From positions 1,550,001 through 1,614,000 of the forward strand of contig JABTTW010000001.1 of assembly GCA_015075745.1 (NCBI GenBank): a stretch of DNA of 64,000 nucleotides, in the 5' to 3' direction. Below the pieces are notes generated by a model that saw nothing but the letters and a program-made list of their open reading frames with translations, ran no database searches and was not told where the DNA came from. Source of the DNA: Planctomycetia bacterium (GTDB taxonomy: Bacteria > Planctomycetota > Phycisphaerae > UBA1845 > UTPLA1). Made by a program: the position numbers and the translations under genes. How positions within the stretch are numbered: position 1 is the first letter of the stretch; the number at the start of each line of letters is the position of its first letter. Below, in pieces: positions 36,221 to 45,354 of the stretch.

Positions 36221-37270
36221 TTACCTGGGCTGGTGCCAATCGGCTGCCACAAGCAACCGAACCGATCGCGGAGAGATCGAAAAGCTGGCCGGCAAGGGAG
36301 ACGAAAGATCGCCATCCATCTCTACGCTCACCTCGGTCTCCGAGCGGACGGATACCCGCCGCGCCTGGCGATAAATCGCCCGCCCCCCGGTCACGTGAGA
36401 GCGGCGAAGTGCGGCCAGCGCATGCCTGACGAGCGTGAAGCGGGCGCTGCATGGAAAAACACAGAGATCCAGCAAACCGTCCGCCGAATTCGCCGAATCG
36501 AGTAATCGCAAACCGATCGCGTAGCGCGGAACGTTGCCGACGAAGACCATCCCCTCCCCCTCAAATACTGTCGCACCATCCGCCTCTACATGAACTTGTG
36601 GATGCCGGTAACTCCAGAATGTCCGCCAGATCGGCCAGAAGTAACTCGAGTGCGTGATGTGACCATTTCGTCCCGATGAGAGGAGGCGCACCACTTCCGC
36701 ATCAAATCCGATGCCGGCGACTAGGAGGAAATGCTCGTCCCCCCTTTGGATCGCATCCATTTCAAATAGGACGCCGCCTTCAACGATGTCAATTAGTTGA
36801 TCGGGGTTTGCCCGTATCCCCAGATACTTGGCCAGGATATTCTCCGTCCCCGAGGGAACAATGAGCAGCGGTGTCGAGGTCCCGATGACGCCGTTTGCCG
36901 CCTCACGGATGGTTCCATCACCTCCGACCACGACCACCAGCCCTTGTCTGCGTTCGGAAGCCGCCCTGGCCAGTTGTCTGGCATGTCCGGCGTGTCGCGT
37001 CAATTCAGTCCGGACCGACATCCCCGCTTCCATGAGCCGATTGCGCAATGTGGCCAGGAGACCGTGCCGCTTTGCCCGGCCGGATGAGGGGTTGGCGATG
37101 ATCGTAGCTTCCAGGAATCGACTCAGCGGACGGCTCCAAATATCAAATCCGTGGCCAGGCTCGTGGCCCCGACAAACCGAAACTCCGGCCGAATCGTAGT
37201 GATTGGAGGCGGATCGGAATAGTACGAAGGCGGGTTGCTTGCCACGGACGCGTCTCCCGGAAGCGCACAT
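36221..37270 (-). CDS. Diacylglycerol/lipid kinase family protein
   Basis: 349 residues. The core from about residue 53 is a DAGK-catalytic domain: 'ATIIANPSSGRAKRHGLLAT', GGDGT-type 'LVVVVGGDGTIREAANGVIG' and 'LLIVPSGTENILAKYLGI'. It phosphorylates a lipid or sphingoid base, or is a YegS-like kinase. The first 50 residues are an extra stretch with no clear homology, and no standard start codon lies nearer the conserved core, so either a non-canonical CTG start or a genuine extension applies. It is transcribed divergently from signal peptidase I. Confidence 0.8.
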   Translation of the reverse strand: MCASGRRVRGKQPAFVLFRSASNHYDSAGVSVCRGHEPGHGFDIWSRPLSRFLEATIIANPSSGRAKRHGLLATLRNRLMEAGMSVRTELTRHAGHARQLARAASERRQGLVVVVGGDGTIREAANGVIGTSTPLLIVPSGTENILAKYLGIRANPDQLIDIVEGGVLFEMDAIQRGDEHFLLVAGIGFDAEVVRLLSSGRNGHITHSSYFWPIWRTFWSYRHPQVHVEADGATVFEGEGMVFVGNVPRYAIGLRLLDSANSADGLLDLCVFPCSARFTLVRHALAALRRSHVTGGRAIYRQARRVSVRSETEVSVEMDGDLSSPLPASFSISPRSVRLLVAADWHQPR

Positions 37271-37309
37271 TCCCGCTTGATCCGATTTTGAGGCCTACGA
37301 TCCCGTCAA

Positions 37310-37338
37310 TTGACCGATTCTGACGATCCCTCTAAAGT
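37310..37338 (+). promoter_or_regulatory. Possible promoter of signal peptidase I
   Basis: TTGACC at 37310-37315 and TAAAGT at 37333-37338 are separated by 17 bp. The -35 is good and the -10 is weak. A start point near 37345 would give a 33-nt leader before the ATG at 37378. Confidence 0.4.
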
Positions 37339-37377
37339 CAGTCGCTCTCATTCCCGGGAAGATTCAAGGCAATTCTG

Positions 37378-39153
37378 ATGGACTCAGCACAGAACAAACC
37401 GACACGATCGCCGCAAGCCCCCGACAAGGTCGATCCAGAGGCCCCTGCCGACGCCTCAATGGCCCCACCGCGATCCGATGGGATACGCGACACCATCGAG
37501 TCCATCGTGGTCGCCTTCATACTCGCCTTCGTCTTTCGGGCTTTCATGGTGGAGGCATTCGTCATCCCCACCGGTTCAATGGCCTCGGGCCTGTACGGTC
37601 AACATGCCTACCACCGGTGTAAGCTTTGCCAATATCCCTTCGCCTATGGGCTACGGGAGGAACAGCGAGCGCTTACCCAGGACGGCAGTATGAGGTCGCA
37701 GCAGGGAACGCTCGCCCACCAATACGCCGTCCGATGTCCCAATTGCGGATACAAAGGCGAAGGAAACTCCCCCATCAACACGCCGGACAAACCCGTCGTG
37801 GGAAATGCCGGCGATCGCATCCTGGTACTGAAATGGCCGTATGACATCGGCGGCGAGTGGCTCGGCCCTCACCGGTGGGATGTCGTTGTCTTCAAGGACC
37901 CAGAGGACGGCGAAACCAACTTCATCAAGCGGCTGATCGGACTACCCGGCGAGGTCCTTCAAATCCTCGATGGCGATATCTACACCGCGCCCATCGACCA
38001 GGTCCCCGCCCCGATTGTCGAAGCGCTCTCCAAGCCCCCCCAGCCGTGGAATCCCGAATACCGCCGATTGAATCCGGCGCAATTCGAGCAGCTTGCCGCC
38101 CTCCTGCACATCCGCCGCAAGACTCCCATGGCGCAGCAGTCCCTCTGGATGATCCACCACGATCACGATTTCAAGCCCGATCCGAGCATCCCCCGCGACC
38201 CATCCTTCACGCCGCCCATGTGGGTTCCGGAACGCGAGGACTCGGGATGGAACACCGCCTCACCCCAGTTGCGGTACGTCCCCGGCAAAGAAGGTGACGA
38301 TTGGCTGCTGTTGACTGGAAAGCGAATCGAGGATGATTACGGTTACAACAACGTCGGCGCCGCCTCTTCAGGCCCGCCGCCGCCCCAGCAACTCGTCGGG
38401 GACGTCCTGCTCAAATTTGTCCTTACCCCCGAATCTGCCAGCGGGGCATTCAAGCTCTATCTCAGTAAGGGATCGGACGAATTCACCTGCACCATCGACG
38501 CCGACGGGACCGTCAGGCTCTTCAAAATCGGCCTGCGCGGCGCCCTTGTCCAACTTCAGAAGAACCAGATCGATCCGATCGTCGCCGGCAAACCGCTCAG
38601 CGTTGAATTCGAGAATCTCGATTATCGCGTTGCCTTGCGCATCAACGGTGAGCGGGTCGTCGCCACGGTCGATTCGCAGTACGCCCCGGATCCCGTGAAG
38701 CTCTTCAAGGCGTTTGGCCGAAGCGATTCCGCCAACCGAGCCCTGATTCGAATAGCCTCGGATCGGATGCCGCTGCAAATCGATCACCTCGCGGTCTACC
38801 GAGATGTGTACTATCGATCCGATAGCGTTCTTGAAGAGCGAAGCGTAATGGGCAAGCAAAACCCACTGGCCCACCTGCCCGGATGGGGCACGACACTCAA
38901 TCCGATTCTGCTTCGCAAGGAACCGGCCGAGTATTTCTGTATGGGAGACAACAGCCCGCAGAGCAAGGATTCTCGACTGTGGTGGGAGGTCTGTCCCATC
39001 CTTGAAAAGCGCGGCGATTATCAAAAGGGAACCGTCCCGGCCGACCTCATGATCGGCCGCGCTTTCTTCGTTTATTGGCCAAGCGGCTATCGCATTTCGA
39101 AAGACACCCCTGGCGTCATTCCCAACGTTGGGCGGATGCGCATAATCCGATGA
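37378..39153 (+). CDS. lepB: Signal peptidase I, large planctomycete type
   Basis: 591 residues, about twice enteric LepB. One membrane anchor ('SIVVAFILAFVFRAFMVEAF') is followed by the catalytic Ser67 in 'VIPTGSMASGL'; the catalytic Lys is in 'NFIKRLIGLPGE', and the box 'EYFCMGDNSPQSKDSRLWW' closes the fold. Between Ser and Lys lies an insert with two CxxC pairs (HRCKLC and RCPNC), like a zinc ribbon. A second insert of about 300 residues with a beta-sandwich look (concanavalin-like) precedes the C-terminal box. It cleaves signal peptides at the outer face of the membrane. Confidence 0.93.
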   Translation: MDSAQNKPTRSPQAPDKVDPEAPADASMAPPRSDGIRDTIESIVVAFILAFVFRAFMVEAFVIPTGSMASGLYGQHAYHRCKLCQYPFAYGLREEQRALTQDGSMRSQQGTLAHQYAVRCPNCGYKGEGNSPINTPDKPVVGNAGDRILVLKWPYDIGGEWLGPHRWDVVVFKDPEDGETNFIKRLIGLPGEVLQILDGDIYTAPIDQVPAPIVEALSKPPQPWNPEYRRLNPAQFEQLAALLHIRRKTPMAQQSLWMIHHDHDFKPDPSIPRDPSFTPPMWVPEREDSGWNTASPQLRYVPGKEGDDWLLLTGKRIEDDYGYNNVGAASSGPPPPQQLVGDVLLKFVLTPESASGAFKLYLSKGSDEFTCTIDADGTVRLFKIGLRGALVQLQKNQIDPIVAGKPLSVEFENLDYRVALRINGERVVATVDSQYAPDPVKLFKAFGRSDSANRALIRIASDRMPLQIDHLAVYRDVYYRSDSVLEERSVMGKQNPLAHLPGWGTTLNPILLRKEPAEYFCMGDNSPQSKDSRLWWEVCPILEKRGDYQKGTVPADLMIGRAFFVYWPSGYRISKDTPGVIPNVGRMRIIR

Positions 39154-39428
39154 GACAGAAACTTGCAGAATCCAGCCATGTCTGCAGAGTCAGATCACGC
39201 TTCAGAATTCAGAGGGCAAATCGACATTATCCACAATCGGACCCTTTGCGATCATCGGGGCCACCGGACGATGCGACCTTAAGCCACAAATCACAGGCCC
39301 GGCGAATCCAACGATCTCAGGGTCGGTGGTCGAACGACTTCTAAGTGACTATAAACAAATATGTTAGACTTAATTTTGCAAGGCTCCACAAACATTCCTG
39401 TCCACCGGCACAATTCCCGGTAAACTAC

Positions 39429-39445
39429 CGAGCCGCTTCGGCTCG
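39429..39445 (+). terminator. CGAGCCG/CGGCTCG hairpin between lepB and lptB
   Basis: A perfect 7-bp stem with a 3-nt loop followed by only TTT. It lies 275 bp after lepB and 30 bp before the lptB start, so it could be a weak terminator or a leader structure. The 39154-39475 gap also holds a lone DnaA-box-like TTATCCACA near 39226 and an AT-rich stretch at 39345-39380 that may contain the promoter. Confidence 0.35.
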
Positions 39446-39475
39446 TTTGGCCCAAATGGAGGTCCCGCTCGCGCC

Positions 39476-40294
39476 GTGAACACCTTGTCCCCACTCAGTT
39501 CAGCCCAATCGGCAACGTCCCCCGGTGCACCCGGCAGGGCCCTGCTCGAAGTACGAAACATTGTGAAGGCCTACAGCGGCCGGACCGTCGTTAATCGAGT
39601 CAGCTTTACGGTCGGAAAGGGCGAAATTGTAGGGCTCCTGGGACGGAACGGGGCCGGAAAGACGACCAGCTTCCGCATGACCATGGGCATCGTAAAGCCC
39701 GATGGCGGCGAAGTCCTGTTCAACAACGAAGATATCACCCACCTGCCCATGTACAAACGGGCACAAAGGGGCGTCGGCTATCTCTCGCAGGAGAACAGCG
39801 TATTCGTCAAGCTGACCGTCGAGAAGAACCTACTGGCCATCTTCGAACTGATACGCGGCATTAGTCCCGCGGAACGGCGGCGCCGAACGCGCGAGCTGCT
39901 CGAGCAATTCGGCCTGCTTCGAAACGCAAAGCAGGAGGCACGCACCCTGTCAGGCGGAGAACGCCGCAAGCTGGAAATCGCCCGCGCACTGATCACCCAG
40001 CCCGCCATTATCCTGCTCGACGAACCCTTTAGCGGCGTCGATCCCATCGCCGTGCAGGACCTTCAACGTGAAGTTCGCCACCTCAAGAACAACATGGGGA
40101 TATCGTTCCTTCTGACCGATCACAACGTCCGGCAAACCCTCGAAGTCACTGACCGCAGCTACATCATCCACGAAGGCACGGTCATCGCCGAGGGCTCGCC
40201 CCGCCAGTTGATCAACGATCAGTCGGTCCGAGAGGCATATCTCGGCTCGACGTTCCGCGGCGACGAATTCGACCATCCCCCCGCCAGCAAATAA
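39476..40294 (+). CDS. lptB: LptB-type ABC transporter ATPase
   Basis: 272 residues from a GTG start. Walker A is 'GLLGRNGAGKTTSFRMTMGI', the signature is 'TLSGGERRKLEIARALITQP', Walker B is 'IILLDEPFSGVDPIAVQD' and the switch His is in 'FLLTDHNVRQTLEVTDRSYI'. These match LptB, which powers LPS extraction from the inner membrane. The N-terminus is 20 residues longer than usual. No LptC/LptA genes are adjacent. Confidence 0.9.
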   Translation: MNTLSPLSSAQSATSPGAPGRALLEVRNIVKAYSGRTVVNRVSFTVGKGEIVGLLGRNGAGKTTSFRMTMGIVKPDGGEVLFNNEDITHLPMYKRAQRGVGYLSQENSVFVKLTVEKNLLAIFELIRGISPAERRRRTRELLEQFGLLRNAKQEARTLSGGERRKLEIARALITQPAIILLDEPFSGVDPIAVQDLQREVRHLKNNMGISFLLTDHNVRQTLEVTDRSYIIHEGTVIAEGSPRQLINDQSVREAYLGSTFRGDEFDHPPASK

Positions 40295-41265
40295 GACTTG
40301 AGGACCTCATCCACGATCCGGATGCGTGCGGAGTCGCCCCCGCGAGAGGATCTCCGCCTGCCGGTCACTCGGTCTCGTAGCACGACGGACCCGGACAGTG
40401 CAACGTCCGCCCCGTCGATTGCCGTCCCGATCCATCAGGCCGAAGTAACCATCGCAGGTAGGTGAAGAACAAGTGGATTTTTCGCGACCAGCTTCTCGCC
40501 GGCCGTACGTGAATATGTCGCTCCGATATCATCATTCCTTTGCTCCCTCGCGAGGAGTGGGGTCTTGGGGACGCGAGGACAATGTCAGGTTCAGCACGAT
40601 GCGTGCCGTCAGAGAGAAGTCGCCCTGTCGGCCTCAATCTTTGCACAGGTCCCGGCAAGCTCTGCTGCCTGGGCAATATCCCCCATCTACGGCGGGTGAC
40701 TTGCGGCTCTGGTACCCGACGCCACCCCACGGGTCATCTGCCGGAAGGCGAACGGCTGACCCACTGATTCGGCCAAAAAGCCAAATTGGAGCCCTGGGTA
40801 ATCATGCCTCCAAGCCCGTAAAGAGGCACATACAAAGCCCCGACTCACTCAATGTTGCTGGAAAGACACTTGGGCTGCCGTTATATTAAGGATGACTTCA
40901 GGTGAGATCGTGTTGCTGATGCTGCGGCCGGGCACTTACGAAAGCCCGCTATTTTTATTCCTTAATTCGACTCCTCCTGGCCGCGTCCGCACAGCTCACC
41001 TCTAAAATATCAGCGTACTGCCCGGCATAAGTGTTGCTCCTGCGGGCAGTTGGCATGACGGCAGGCATTAAGGCAGGGAGTGAAGTTTAGCAACCGCGTA
41101 TCAGCACGGTATAAATTTGCCAGGCTGCGGTATCCGGACCGTCGTCGTTTTCGCGATCCTGTTCCGGCAAGCTGGGTTTGGCGCGCCACGCGGCATTTGC
41201 AAAAACACCTACTTTCTGACTTCCCACTGCCTTAGCGCAACATCGTTCCAGTTCGGTAGAAATGC
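40295..41265. other. 970-bp region without a supported gene
   Basis: Several overlapping open frames exist (for example 40473-40889 on + and 40365-40730 on -), but they lack ribosome binding sites, have biased Arg/Pro/Ser composition and overlap each other. Possible regulatory parts are a promoter-like TGGAAA-N17-TATATT near 40859-40887, a terminator-like hairpin at 40929-40958, and a 7-bp stem CTGCCCG/CGGGCAG near 41020-41051. No tRNA is recognisable. Confidence 0.5.
40929..40958 (+). terminator. Terminator-like hairpin
   Basis: CGGGC / GCCCG with a 10-nt loop followed by CTATTTTTATT. It is read on the + strand. It is 635 bp past lptB and so may end a short transcript that starts near 40893. 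Confidence 0.4.
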
Positions 41266-42093
41266 ATGAGCAAGCGGCTTGAAAGCCTGATGTTTGTCAG
41301 AGAGCTGGGGACCGGCGCCGGGACCAAAGTCGCCCTAATGCGCGACGCCAGGGACGGGACGTACTACTGCAAGAAGTACGTGTCGGCCAACGCCCCCAAC
41401 TGGCATTCGCAGGTTCGCCAACTGAAGAACGAGTTCGACGTCGGCGTTTCCAATAATCATCCAGTCCTTCGCAAATCTCTGGAATACGGCATCGTCAAGC
41501 GGAAGCTCCGGGCCATCGAGGCCTACAACATCCTCCAGTTTGTCGATGGCATCCCCCTCGACAAGTTCGCGGAGACCTCCACCCCGCCCCTCATCGTGAA
41601 GATCTTCTGGCATGCCGCCGACGGTCTTCAAGATCTTCATCGCCGTGGTTTCGTCCACGCCGACCTGAAGCCACACAATATCCTTTGCGCCAAGAACGGA
41701 CGGCCGACCATCATCGACTTCGGCCAGGCCTGCGCCATGTTCACCCGCAAGGAGCGCATCCAGGGCACAAAGGACTTCATCGCCAAGGAGCAGGTGGACC
41801 GACAGGCCCTCGATGCACGAACCGACGTTTTCGGACTCGGCGCAACGATGCACCGGGTATTTCTCGGCCGCTCCGTCGAGACTGAGCTCAACAGCACCAG
41901 CGTCACCAAAGGCGGGGTGAATCTGGACTTCTGGCGAAATCCGAATACCGATCAGGCCAAGCAGCTTGATCCGACCCTGCTTCGCCTGATCGAGGATTGC
42001 TGCCAGCCTGATCGAGCTGATCGTCCCGAAAACATGCAACTCGTAAAAGACAGGCTCGAGGTCTGTTTCGACCGAGTCGCCAAGACCGCCTAA
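41266..42093 (+). CDS. Serine/threonine protein kinase
   Basis: 275 residues, kinase domain only and no membrane helix. The Gly-rich loop is 'LGTGAGTKVALMRD', the VAIK-type Lys is in 'YYCKKYV', the catalytic loop is 'FVHADLKPHNIL' (H-x-D-x-K-x-x-N with HAD for HRD) and the metal-binding DFG is in 'TIIDFGQACAM'. The fold is Hanks-type and appears active. It precedes a UbiB/ABC1 kinase by 70 bp; the two could be one operon. The substrate is unknown. Confidence 0.88.
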   Translation: MSKRLESLMFVRELGTGAGTKVALMRDARDGTYYCKKYVSANAPNWHSQVRQLKNEFDVGVSNNHPVLRKSLEYGIVKRKLRAIEAYNILQFVDGIPLDKFAETSTPPLIVKIFWHAADGLQDLHRRGFVHADLKPHNILCAKNGRPTIIDFGQACAMFTRKERIQGTKDFIAKEQVDRQALDARTDVFGLGATMHRVFLGRSVETELNSTSVTKGGVNLDFWRNPNTDQAKQLDPTLLRLIEDCCQPDRADRPENMQLVKDRLEVCFDRVAKTA

Positions 42094-42162
42094 AATCTCC
42101 TGCAACTGCCGTAAGCGCAATATGCCCCCAACTAGGACGATTCTCACCCCGCGAGCTTCCCC

Positions 42163-43647
42163 ATGAATAATTCAAAACCGTTCCCAGCATTCGACATCGA
42201 CATCCTCCTGCCGCCCCCTCTCAAAGCCTTCGGCCCGCTTGTGTCCGACGCTTTGAAATTCTTCCTCTCGCAACTTGGCCCAGCCCGTCTTTCCGAGATC
42301 TCGGCGATCCAGTCCGCTTTGCCGCAAAGCGCCGGACCCGCCGACAGACTCGTTGCTCTGTTTCACGTTTGCCCGACGCTTCACAAGCTGGCGCAGGTCA
42401 TCGCTCGGCATCGCGGCCTCGACCCGCTCGTGCGCCAAGCCCTCACGGCTCTCGAAACCTTCCCCCCGATCACCCCGCTTGATGAGGTCCGCCGCATCAT
42501 CGACGAGGACCTCACCGCTCAAGGCGTCCGTGAGGATGTGCGCATCGCCGATGCCGCCCTTGCCGAGGCAAGCGTCGCCATCGTCGTGCCGGTCACGTGG
42601 CACCGAACACCGTCGGGCCCGCCTCAGAAGGGCGTCCTCAAAGTCCTGAAGCCCGGTGTGAAAGACCGGCTTGAAGAAGAACTCAATCTCCTGGACGCCC
42701 TCGCCGACCACCTGGAAGACGTAGCTCCGCGATATGATGTCCCCGCCCTCGACCACCGAACGTCGTTTGAACACGTCAGGACACTCCTGCTCGGTGAAGT
42801 TCACTTCGCCCAGGAACAGAAGAACCTCTTCGCCGCGGGACAGCAATACGCCGCCCGACGCGACGTGTGGATTCCCCGGCTGCTTCCATTCTCCACCCCT
42901 CGTCTGACCGCCATGGAGCGGATCGACGGAGTTCGCGTGACCGATGCAACCAGCCTTCCGGCATGGAAGAAGCGTCAGTTCGCACGCACGATCGTCGACG
43001 CCATGATCGCCGATGTTGTCTTCTCGCGCGACGAGGCCATGACATTTCACGCCGATCCCCACGCGGGAAATCTCTTTGCCGCTGACGACGGCAGGCTGGC
43101 AATCCTTGACTGGAGTCTCACCGGCCGTTTGCACAAACGGGAATGCGAGACGATTGCCCGCCTTTTGATGGCGGCTCTGTTACGTGATGCCGCCGGCCTC
43201 TGCACCGCCCTTGACGCACTAGCCGTCAAGCACGCCGATCCGATTAAACTGGCGGACGTCGCCGCGCGCAGCCTGGATGAACTGCTTCGCGGTCGCCTGA
43301 TCGGTCCGAACTGGATCGTCGACTTGATCGACCAGTCCGTCCTCGCGGGTGCAAGCTTCCCGGCCAATCTGCTGTTGTTCCGCAAAACCCTGATCACCCT
43401 CCAGGGGGTCGTCAGCGACGTTTGCGAGGATTCATCCCTCGATGCCATCGTCATGTCCAAGGGCATGGCGGAGTTCTGGGCCGAGCTTCCCCGCCGCGCC
43501 TGCACCTGGCCGCTCTCAACGGATTTCACCACCCACGTATCCAGCTCGCAGATCGCCAACATGATGGCCACCGCGCCGTTCGCCGTAGGGCAAGTCTGGA
43601 TGCGCGCCTGGACAGACTGTCTGCGCACGTGCCTCCCGACTCGCTGA
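42163..43647 (+). CDS. Divergent UbiB/ABC1 (AarF) family kinase-like protein
   Basis: 494 residues with the family's ordered motifs, all altered: the usual KxGQ is 'PTLHKLAQVIARH', the A-rich loop is 'LAEASVAIVVPVTW', the Lys strand is 'GVLKVLKPGVKDR', the catalytic loop is 'FHADPHAGNLF' and the DFG equivalent is 'LAILDWSLTGRL'. Typical members have KLGQ, AAAS and DFG and act in ubiquinone biosynthesis or as small-molecule ATPases. The substitutions suggest a specialised subfamily. The C-terminal 70 residues carry weak hydrophobic segments. It follows the Ser/Thr kinase by 70 bp. Confidence 0.8.
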   Translation: MNNSKPFPAFDIDILLPPPLKAFGPLVSDALKFFLSQLGPARLSEISAIQSALPQSAGPADRLVALFHVCPTLHKLAQVIARHRGLDPLVRQALTALETFPPITPLDEVRRIIDEDLTAQGVREDVRIADAALAEASVAIVVPVTWHRTPSGPPQKGVLKVLKPGVKDRLEEELNLLDALADHLEDVAPRYDVPALDHRTSFEHVRTLLLGEVHFAQEQKNLFAAGQQYAARRDVWIPRLLPFSTPRLTAMERIDGVRVTDATSLPAWKKRQFARTIVDAMIADVVFSRDEAMTFHADPHAGNLFAADDGRLAILDWSLTGRLHKRECETIARLLMAALLRDAAGLCTALDALAVKHADPIKLADVAARSLDELLRGRLIGPNWIVDLIDQSVLAGASFPANLLLFRKTLITLQGVVSDVCEDSSLDAIVMSKGMAEFWAELPRRACTWPLSTDFTTHVSSSQIANMMATAPFAVGQVWMRAWTDCLRTCLPTR

Positions 43648-43761
43648 CACCGCTCAACTGTCAGTTAGGATGATTCCCGCGCTTGTCGCGATTGCACCGA
43701 TCGCCGGTCGTGGATCGACTTCTTGACGTGCTGACTCATACGGGTGGTTCGTTTGCGTAAC

Positions 43762-45171
43762 TTACTTGATCTTGACCTGAAAATCCTGCCGCCGAAACAA
43801 GCACTTCCCCTCGGCTCCCTCACATACGTTGTACAGCGCGTAGCCCTTGATCGTGACCGCTTTCCTGGACTTCCCGTTGCGCGTAACCGCGAAGCTCAGC
43901 GTGCGAACCTCCTCGCTCGTGGCCGACCCCGCATTCGGCCACTCCAATATCTTCGGCGATATCTTTACGCCTCTTGGCGCCTTTAACCAAACCCGAAGCG
44001 GCTCTGCTTCGTTGTTCCAGTGAGCGCCCAGCGCGACCGACGGTCGCAGCGTCAGATGGACTTCCGACTCGCCCTTCTGCGATGATTCCGTGGATCGCAC
44101 GACCGCGGTCTCAAGAGCGATCAAATGCTTCTTATCCCGAGTCACCTTTCCTTTGGGATCGCCTTTGGGATTCTCGCCGCCGGCCGGAGTCAGCGCTTTT
44201 CCGCCCAGCTCAGCGCCAATCGGCTCACTGACGAGCGGCAGCGGCTCCTCGCCCCGTGCCTTGATTTCTTTGCGCGCCGTCGCGACCCAGTCGTAAAACG
44301 CGTAGGGTTTGTCCAGCGCCGGACCGTATTGCTGAAGACGACGACGATAAATGTAGTTGTTCGGCGCGAGACTCAGCGCTTTTTCCCATGCGTCGATCGA
44401 CGCCTGAAAATCCGTGGCCAGCCGCTTGTCGCTGTCGTAGCGCATTCGATAGGCGACCCCGAGGCCGAAGTATGCCATCGCATTCTTCGCGTCGTCCTCG
44501 ATCGCCTTGCCGTAGACCTCAATCGCCTCCTCGACCTGGGCCAGTTCTCCCGCCAGCAGAAGCGCTTCGCCGTGCGACACCAGCGCAGGCGCGTTGCGCG
44601 CTTCTTCCGCCATCCGCCGCGTCACCCGCGTGTTCGGCGGCTCATCCGTATTCGGCGTAATAAACGCCGGCTTACCGGGAAACTCCTTTTTCACGAAATC
44701 GTCGACGAAAGTCTTGAGGTCCGGCTTGGTGTCGCGCACGTACCCGTTCTCATCCACCGCCACGAATACCGGCACTACATCCGCGTGTATGTAGTTCACC
44801 GGGTCTTGCAGCAGCGGCCCCGTAATCCCCTTCCATTGCGCGAACAATCTCGCGCGGTCAGGGTGCTGCTCCTGAACGACCCCCACGATCACCAGCTTTC
44901 CATCATCCACAGACGGCTTAAGTGTTTCGTACCAGACCGGCACGTTTTTACGGCAGCCCGCTCACCACGAGGCGAAGTGAATCAGCAATACCTTCTTGCC
45001 TCGGAACGCGGTGATCGAAATCGGCTCGTCGTGTGTCAGGTTCCAAAGGGCCAGCGGTGGATGCGGCTTCCCGACCTTCGGCGGAAACCGCGCCTTGTCC
45101 TTCGCGACTGCCGGTAGCGAAGTCGTGAGCAGAATCGCCGCGAGTGACAATTTCCGTAGGATTCCAGGCAT
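43762..45171 (-). CDS. TlpA-like thioredoxin-fold selenoprotein with TPR region (UGA at codon 70)
   Basis: The frame from 45171 meets an in-frame TGA at 44962-44964 and continues uninterrupted to 43762, 469 residues if TGA is read as selenocysteine. The TGA lies exactly at the first redox position of a thioredoxin site: 'FASW-U-AGCRKNVPVW', giving Sec70-Ala-Gly-Cys73 in place of CxxC. A signal peptide (residues 5-24) predicts a periplasmic location. Residues 35-170 are the thioredoxin/TlpA fold, residues 215-300 are TPR-like, and the C-terminal 100 residues form a beta-rich domain with a Cys pair ('NVCEGAEGKC'). A bacterial SECIS-like hairpin follows the TGA. An automated call would split it into two genes, but the second piece starts only at an internal GTG. 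Confidence 0.85.
44928..44944 (-). promoter_or_regulatory. Bacterial SECIS-like hairpin of the TlpA-like selenoprotein
   Basis: On the minus strand: CGTGCC-GGTCT-GGTACG, a 6-bp stem (one G-U pair) with the loop GGUCU. It begins 18 nt after the TGA. Position and loop match the SelB-binding type of bSECIS, whose E. coli fdhF example also has GGUCU in the apical loop. Confidence 0.75.
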
Positions 45172-45354
45172 AGGTATCGCTCAAATTCGCCCGGTTCGAG
45201 ATCAGACTGGGCGATCTCTGACATTGTATGAAGTTTCGGCCGCCAATGCAGCAATCTAATGGTGCATTTGCCGACCCAAAGCGCGTGATTGGGCCCGCGC
45301 GACCTTCGTCATCGCTTGCCGCTTGGCGACGATTGCTGAAAGGGCATCCGCGGA

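Noticed and set aside
39225..39235. Perfect DnaA box TTATCCACA
   Set aside because: A single 9-mer with no cluster or AT-rich unwinding region; far from dnaA. One copy is expected by chance in a few genomes' worth of intergenic sequence and does not mark an origin.
40473..40889. 138-codon frame in the lptB-kinase gap
   Set aside because: Arg/Ser/Pro-rich, no ribosome binding site, overlapped by an equally long frame on the other strand.
43762..44943. Stand-alone gene starting at GTG 44943
   Set aside because: The start falls in the middle of a thioredoxin site and lacks a ribosome binding site; joining it to the upstream frame through TGA explains it better.
45196..45220. GGTTCGA-containing stretch considered as a tRNA T-arm
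   Set aside because: No acceptor stem, anticodon arm or CCA-side pairing around it; no tRNA gene was found in the window.
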